From Rhizobium sp. SEMIA4064 (GTDB lineage: Bacteria > Pseudomonadota > Alphaproteobacteria > Rhizobiales > Rhizobiaceae): a stretch of 64,000 nucleotides of DNA. The notes under the pieces were generated by a model. That model did not search any database and had not been told where the DNA came from. It saw only the letters and a program-made list of their open reading frames with translations. The translations under genes were made by a program, and so were the position numbers. Every line of letters starts with the position of its first letter. Positions within the stretch are counted from its first letter, which is position 1. Positions 57,015-64,000 of the stretch are shown piece after piece. The stretch lies in the NCBI RefSeq assembly GCF_003025035.1, contig NZ_PYJN01000013.1:645531-709530 (forward strand), read 5' to 3'.

Positions 57015-57099
57015 TGGTGCGGTCGAGAAGACTCGAACTTCCACGGGTTGCCCCACAGCGACCTCAACGCTGCGCGTCTACCAATTCCGCCACGACCGC
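57015..57099 (-). tRNA. tRNA-Leu (anticodon GAG)
   Basis: 85 bases including an encoded CCA. On the minus strand it starts GCGGTCG and ends CGACCGCACCA (7-bp acceptor stem). The anticodon arm is CAGCG-TTGAGGT-CGCTG with anticodon GAG. The long variable arm TGGGGCAACCCGT identifies it as class II (Leu), and the T-arm has TTCGAGT. It reads CUC/CUU leucine codons. Confidence 0.95.
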
Positions 57100-57342
57100 A
57101 TCGTGGTAGGGCCGGATTGCTCCGGCGCGGCTGCATGTAGCAAAAGCATTCGGGGGGCACAAGAGCGATATGTCAGATTTTTTAACATTCCCACACAGCG
57201 CCCATGAGCGCGCCTTTGGATTCACGGCATCGGTCTCGTAGATGTTTGAATTCTTATCCAAATGGCTCCATATGTGGATAACCTATCGGCGCGCCAAATT
57301 TCCAAGAGAGCTGTCTGCCGAACAGGCGCAAAGGACTGGCTG

Positions 57343-58071
57343 ATGCTACGCACCGATCTCCAACACCAAATGCTTCCGCTCGCCGGCTCGCCGCCCGTGC
57401 GCTGGCGTATCGCCGATGGACTCGTGCCCTATGACGAAGCGGTGGCGACCATGGAGAAGGAAGTGGCAGCGATCGGCGAAGGTCTGGCGCCGGAGCTTGT
57501 CTGGCTGGTCGAGCATCCGTCTCTATATACTGCGGGCACCAGCGCCAATGCGGCCGATCTCATCGAGCCCGATCGTTTTCCGGTCTTCGCGACCGGGCGC
57601 GGCGGCGAATATACCTATCACGGCCCCGGCCAGCGCGTCGCCTATGTCATGCTGGATCTGAAGCGCCGGCGCCAGGATATCCGCGCCTTCGTCGCAGCGT
57701 TGGAAGAAGTCATCATCAGGACCCTTGATTCGATGAATGTCCGCGGCGAGCGGCGTGAGGATCGTGTCGGCGTCTGGGTGCGCCGTCCGGAGAAACCGCT
57801 GCTGCCGGATGGCACCATGTCTGAAGACAAGATCGCCGCCCTGGGCATCCGTGTACGCAAATGGGTGACGTTTCACGGCCTATCGCTGAACGTCGATCCC
57901 GATCTCAGCCATTTCTCGGGCATCGTGCCCTGCGGAATTTCTGCTTATGGGGTCACCAGCCTCGTCGACCTCGGCTTGCCGGTGATGATGGCGGATGTCG
58001 ATATCCGCCTGCGCGAAGCTTTCGAGCAGATATTCGGCGACACCGCCAATGAGAGCCTTAATGAGGCTTAG
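57343..58071 (+). CDS. lipB: Octanoyl-[ACP]:protein N-octanoyltransferase
   Basis: LipB transfers octanoate from acyl carrier protein to lipoyl domains of dehydrogenase complexes. It has 242 residues. Signature [22 protein letters not shown] lies near residues 85-106. The acyl-holding Cys is in [15 protein letters not shown] and the catalytic Lys in [13 protein letters not shown]. The start MLRTDLQHQ at 57343 has AAAGGA six bases upstream. Its stop codon TAG overlaps the stop of the convergent XRE gene. Confidence 0.95.
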   Translation: MLRTDLQHQMLPLAGSPPVRWRIADGLVPYDEAVATMEKEVAAIGEGLAPELVWLVEHPSLYTAGTSANAADLIEPDRFPVFATGRGGEYTYHGPGQRVAYVMLDLKRRRQDIRAFVAALEEVIIRTLDSMNVRGERREDRVGVWVRRPEKPLLPDGTMSEDKIAALGIRVRKWVTFHGLSLNVDPDLSHFSGIVPCGISAYGVTSLVDLGLPVMMADVDIRLREAFEQIFGDTANESLNEA

Positions 58072-58490
58072 TGCGCGACGTCCTTGCTGACATTGCGTAG
58101 CCGGATTTGATGGTCGAGCCTTTCGATCTGCCGGGTCGTCGTCTCGATGAGCAGGCCGATTTCCTGATGTGCGGAGCGCAGGCGCGAAAGTTCGATTTTT
58201 ACGGCTTCCAGGGCGCGTTGGTCGCTATCCTCTCCCGGTCCATCGCCGGTTCCGGTCATCAGCCAGCTCGGCGAAACGCCGAACATGGCGGCCATTTTGA
58301 CCAGAACGGATGGTTGCGGTTCCGAGCGGTCCGATTCCCAGGCGATCATCGTCTCCTGCCTCACGCCCAATTGGCTTGCCAGCGATTCGAGGCTGATGCC
58401 AGCGGCGTCGCGGGCCATGGAAAGGCGCCCGCCCAGAGTATCGTCGCCTTCATCCGAAAAAACGGTCGTCTCTTGTTCCGTCTTCAACAT
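58068..58490 (-). CDS. XRE-family (Cro/CI-like HTH) transcriptional regulator
   Basis: 140 residues. HTH_XRE at residues about 19-80: [61 protein letters not shown]. The C-terminal 50 residues form a helical region ([27 protein letters not shown]), probably for dimerisation. The tail overlaps lipB by 4 bases at the stops. No phage genes are near, so it is likely a chromosomal regulator with an unknown target. Confidence 0.88.
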   Translation of the reverse strand: MLKTEQETTVFSDEGDDTLGGRLSMARDAAGISLESLASQLGVRQETMIAWESDRSEPQPSVLVKMAAMFGVSPSWLMTGTGDGPGEDSDQRALEAVKIELSRLRSAHQEIGLLIETTTRQIERLDHQIRLRNVSKDVAH

Positions 58491-58713
58491 CGGTGCGATC
58501 CTTGTTTTGGTCACGCCGGTAAGTTTTTGACGGCGCGCCCGCTTTTTCTAGCGGATTTACTTACCAGACATAGGTCTAGGGGCGTCATGCCGCCACCGCG
58601 ATATGGCCGAATTGGGAAAGTCCGGCGTTTTGCGCCCAATGGTGTGATGAAATGGCAACGGAGCTTGATACCACATCTTGATCGGACGAGGTTCCTGTGT
58701 TTGATGGCCCGTC

Positions 58714-59649
58714 ATGTCCCAAATATCAGCCGTCCCCGCCCAACAGAATCCGCTGCAAGGTATGGCCATCATGGCCAGTGCCATGATCGTGCTGCCGGTG
58801 ATGGACGCAATCGCCAAATACATGGCAACCTTCGAGGCGATGTCGCCGGGACAGGTGACCTTCTATCGTTTCTTCTTCCAGCTCGTCTGCACCCTGCCGC
58901 CGCTCTTCGCCGTCTTCGGATGGGCCGCGCTTTCGGCCAAGCGACCCTGGATGAACCTGTTGCGCGGCGCGCTGCACGGCGCGGCAAGCCTGCTGTTCTT
59001 CGTGGCGGTGAAATACATGCCGCTTGCCGATGTCTTCGCGATCTATTTCGTCGAACCCTTCATCCTCACAGCCCTTTCGGCACTGTTTCTTGGCGATAAG
59101 GTCGGCTGGCGGCGCTGGCTGGCAATCGTGGTCGGCTTCGGCGGTGCGATGATCGTCATTCAGCCAAGCTTCGAGATTTTCGGCTGGAAGGCCCTGCTGC
59201 CGGTCGCCTGCGCCTTTCTCTACGCGCTTTATCTCTTCATGAACCGTGCCGTTGGCGAGGCGGATTCGCCGTTGACCATGCAGACGATGGCCGGAATCGG
59301 CGGCACGATCTTCATGGCAGGCGCGCTTTGGATAGGGGCATCGGCTGGCGTTGCCGATTTCACGCCGTCCCTGCCCGCTTCCTGGCTCGGCCTCGCATTG
59401 CTGCTGATTCTCGGCACGATCTCCGGCTATGCGCACATGCTGATCGTCCGCGCCTTTCGGCTGGCACCGCTATCGCTGCTGGCGCCCTTTCAATATTTCG
59501 AGATCATCTCGGCAACCATTTTGGGCTATGCGTTATTCGGGGACTTTCCGAATATTTCCAAATGGATCGGCATCCTGATCATCGTTGGATCGGGCCTCTT
59601 CATCATCTGGCGCGAGCGTGTTCAGTCGCGATCGATGAAATCGGCCTGA
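58714..59649 (+). CDS. DMT-superfamily (EamA) transporter
   Basis: 311 residues, ten membrane helices in two EamA repeats (about 17-145 and 170-300). Family traits: FYRFFFQLVCTLPPLFAVF, KYMPLADVFAIYFVEPFILTALSALFLGD, and LAPFQYFEIISATILGYALFGDFPN in the second repeat. This is a metabolite exporter or importer type; the substrate is unknown. It lies 223 bases after the divergent XRE gene, and pccA begins 80 bases downstream. Confidence 0.9.
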   Translation: MSQISAVPAQQNPLQGMAIMASAMIVLPVMDAIAKYMATFEAMSPGQVTFYRFFFQLVCTLPPLFAVFGWAALSAKRPWMNLLRGALHGAASLLFFVAVKYMPLADVFAIYFVEPFILTALSALFLGDKVGWRRWLAIVVGFGGAMIVIQPSFEIFGWKALLPVACAFLYALYLFMNRAVGEADSPLTMQTMAGIGGTIFMAGALWIGASAGVADFTPSLPASWLGLALLLILGTISGYAHMLIVRAFRLAPLSLLAPFQYFEIISATILGYALFGDFPNISKWIGILIIVGSGLFIIWRERVQSRSMKSA

Positions 59650-59729
59650 ATACGCCCATCTTCCGCATGGACCGCCGGCGCGATTTATGGCTAAAACGCT
59701 GATAGGGCTATGCATTGGGCGGAGTTTCC

Positions 59730-61739
<2,010 letters not shown>

Positions 61740-61840
61740 TCCGTATTCGCTACGAAACACCTGATTTTTCGCTTGAGCCATCCGGCGCGACCATGCCAAT
61801 GTCGCGCTAATCAAATCATTAATTTAGGAGGGAGGAAACA

Positions 61841-62968
<1,128 letters not shown>

Positions 62969-62997
62969 AGCCTGTGTCTCCGACATGACTTTGTCTT

Positions 62998-63024
62998 GAA
63001 CGTCCCGCCACAAGCGGGGCGTTC
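62998..63024 (+). terminator. Hairpin after the class III dehydrogenase gene
   Basis: GAACGTCCCGC pairs with GCGGGGCGTTC (one G-T pair) with a CACAA loop. There is no T-tract, so it may only slow polymerase or protect the 3' end. Confidence 0.35.
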
Positions 63025-63109
63025 AATGCAGCACAGATGACTTCGGTATAAGAGCTGCAATGCCCGCCCGGCCTGGTATCCGATCGGCCGTGTCGACACG
63101 ACCAGAAGG

Positions 63110-63604
63110 TCAGGTCAGGCTCGAAGCAAATTTGTCCCAGCCTTCCTTGACCGTTTCCATCGCGACATTGGTGGATGTGCTGGCAACGTGAGGCAGCGTC
63201 GAAATCCGCTCTCCCAAGACCCGACGATATCGTCCGATATCGCGCGTCCTGATCTTGAGCAGGTAATCGAACCTGCCGGCGATCATGTGGCATTCCTCGA
63301 CTTCCCTGATCTTCTTCACGGCGTCGTTGAAGCTCTTCAGGGCATCCTCCCGCGTATTCGAAAGCTTCACCTCCACGAACGCGATGTGGTCGAGCTGCAT
63401 CTTCGCCGGATTGAGGACCGCCTTGAACCCTTCGATATATCCGTCGTTGATGAGCCTCTTGAAGCGAAGCTGGCACGGCGTCTTGGATAGGCCGACACGG
63501 GCGGCCAGCTCGGTGATCGACAGCCTGCCATCCTGGGCCAGCGCTTCGAGGATCTTTCTGTCGAATTGGTCTAAATCACTAAAAACGTCGGCTTCAATAG
63601 GCAT
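63110..63604 (-). CDS. Lrp/AsnC-family transcriptional regulator
   Basis: 164 residues. N-terminal HTH: LDQFDRKILEALAQDGRLSITELAARVGLSKTPCQLRFKRL at residues 10-50. The C-terminal RAM domain has VEECHMIAGRFDYLLKIRTRDIGRYRRVLGERI. The start MPIEADVFSDLD at 63604 is taken, and a TTG further up is less likely. It resembles the proline-responsive regulator PutR, usually divergent from putA, but no putA is visible before the window ends, so the ligand remains open. Confidence 0.87.
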   Translation of the reverse strand: MPIEADVFSDLDQFDRKILEALAQDGRLSITELAARVGLSKTPCQLRFKRLINDGYIEGFKAVLNPAKMQLDHIAFVEVKLSNTREDALKSFNDAVKKIREVEECHMIAGRFDYLLKIRTRDIGRYRRVLGERISTLPHVASTSTNVAMETVKEGWDKFASSLT

Positions 63605-63787
63605 ATCGTCAGATCCATGCGCCAATAATAAGTTCATATAGCCTGAAAATCCTCATTTTCAAGTGAGAATGCCGCCGCTCGATCATGTTAGATCTCTCAG
63701 CAGGATTGAGGAGCCGCCATGGGCAAGGCCTGCACGGCATTCGGCATCTGAGTTGGCTTCGAACAACACTATGATTTGAGGTTTCCG

Positions 63788-63964
63788 ATGACACATGAGA
63801 CAATTCGCCAGCGTCAGGACATCGACCTGTCGGCAAACTATCGGCCTATCTCTTTCTCCGCCGTAAAGGCCGCCGTCAGCGTGATGCCGACGAAGACGCG
63901 GGATGAGCCGAGGAAGGATTCCCTGAAGCATCTTCTTCTGCCGGAAAGCCTGCCTGAATCATAA
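63788..63964 (+). CDS. Small hypothetical protein
   Basis: A 58-residue frame, MTHETIRQRQDIDLSANYRP at its start, ISFSAVKAAVSVMPTKTRDE in the middle. It is divergent from the Lrp gene. ISFSAVKAAV is reminiscent of small conserved proteobacterial proteins with an ISAVAAA core, but I am not sure. It ends before the window edge; the remaining 36 bases carry nothing that I can name. Confidence 0.45.
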   Translation: MTHETIRQRQDIDLSANYRPISFSAVKAAVSVMPTKTRDEPRKDSLKHLLLPESLPES

Positions 63965-64000
63965 GCGCTGAAAACCTTCGATCCAGATCACCATCGCCAA

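Overview
The window reads as a chromosomal segment of an alphaproteobacterium of the order Rhizobiales, most likely a Rhizobium. Base composition is GC-rich. The gene set is typical of that group: a BTLCP transglutaminase-like peptidase, DUF2336 and DUF1489 proteins, a SPOR-tailed D,D-carboxypeptidase, class III cyclases, and a folE-hisI-patatin-CBS cluster. The species call is inference from protein style, because no rRNA operon is present. Coding density is high, and almost everything is housekeeping or conserved rhizobial sequence. There is no CRISPR array, insertion sequence or prophage.

Layout. 1-5.4 kb: a tight operon ppiD (N-terminus cut by the window edge)-trpD-trpC-moaC-moeA. 5.4-18.1 kb: a more accessory block. 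It holds 6-phosphogluconate dehydrogenase, a TehA-family channel, a VOC protein, two divergent citrate-synthase-like genes (one fused to a helix-turn-helix domain), a LysR regulator, a cyclase-TolB-TPR protein, a FecR plus CHASE2-cyclase pair, a nickel/cobalt permease and a ParDE-type toxin-antitoxin pair. 18.2-21.4 kb: pyrG, secG and tpiA. 21.6-32.4 kb: alpha/beta hydrolase, parE, phytase-like esterase, AI-2E-family permease, GNAT, DUF2336, a nitroreductase/flavin-reductase pair, a secreted Ig-like protein and an acyltransferase. 32.6-41.8 kb: thrS, DUF1697, yidD, a NifU-like scaffold relative, folE, hisI, patatin, CBS, rhomboid, PAS and PilZ proteins. 41.9-51.9 kb: prolyl aminopeptidase, BTLCP, a D,D-carboxypeptidase, sdaA and several membrane proteins. 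51.9-64 kb: a MerR regulator, mgtE, a degenerate peptide deformylase, secreted proteins, tRNA-Leu(GAG), lipB, an XRE regulator, a DMT transporter, pccA, a glutathione-dependent formaldehyde dehydrogenase gene and an Lrp/AsnC regulator.

How the genes work together. Tryptophan, molybdopterin, CTP, tetrahydrofolate, histidine and lipoate steps are represented, but usually by one or two genes of each pathway. The two cyclases with FecR look like a cyclic-nucleotide signalling neighbourhood. The citrate-synthase pair with shared palindromic promoters looks like a small self-regulated metabolic locus. I saw no complete, obviously unprecedented system. The best leads are the HTH-citrate synthase fusion with its palindromes, a structured RNA candidate upstream of the rhomboid gene, and two enzyme relatives (deformylase-like and NifU-like) that have lost metal ligands.
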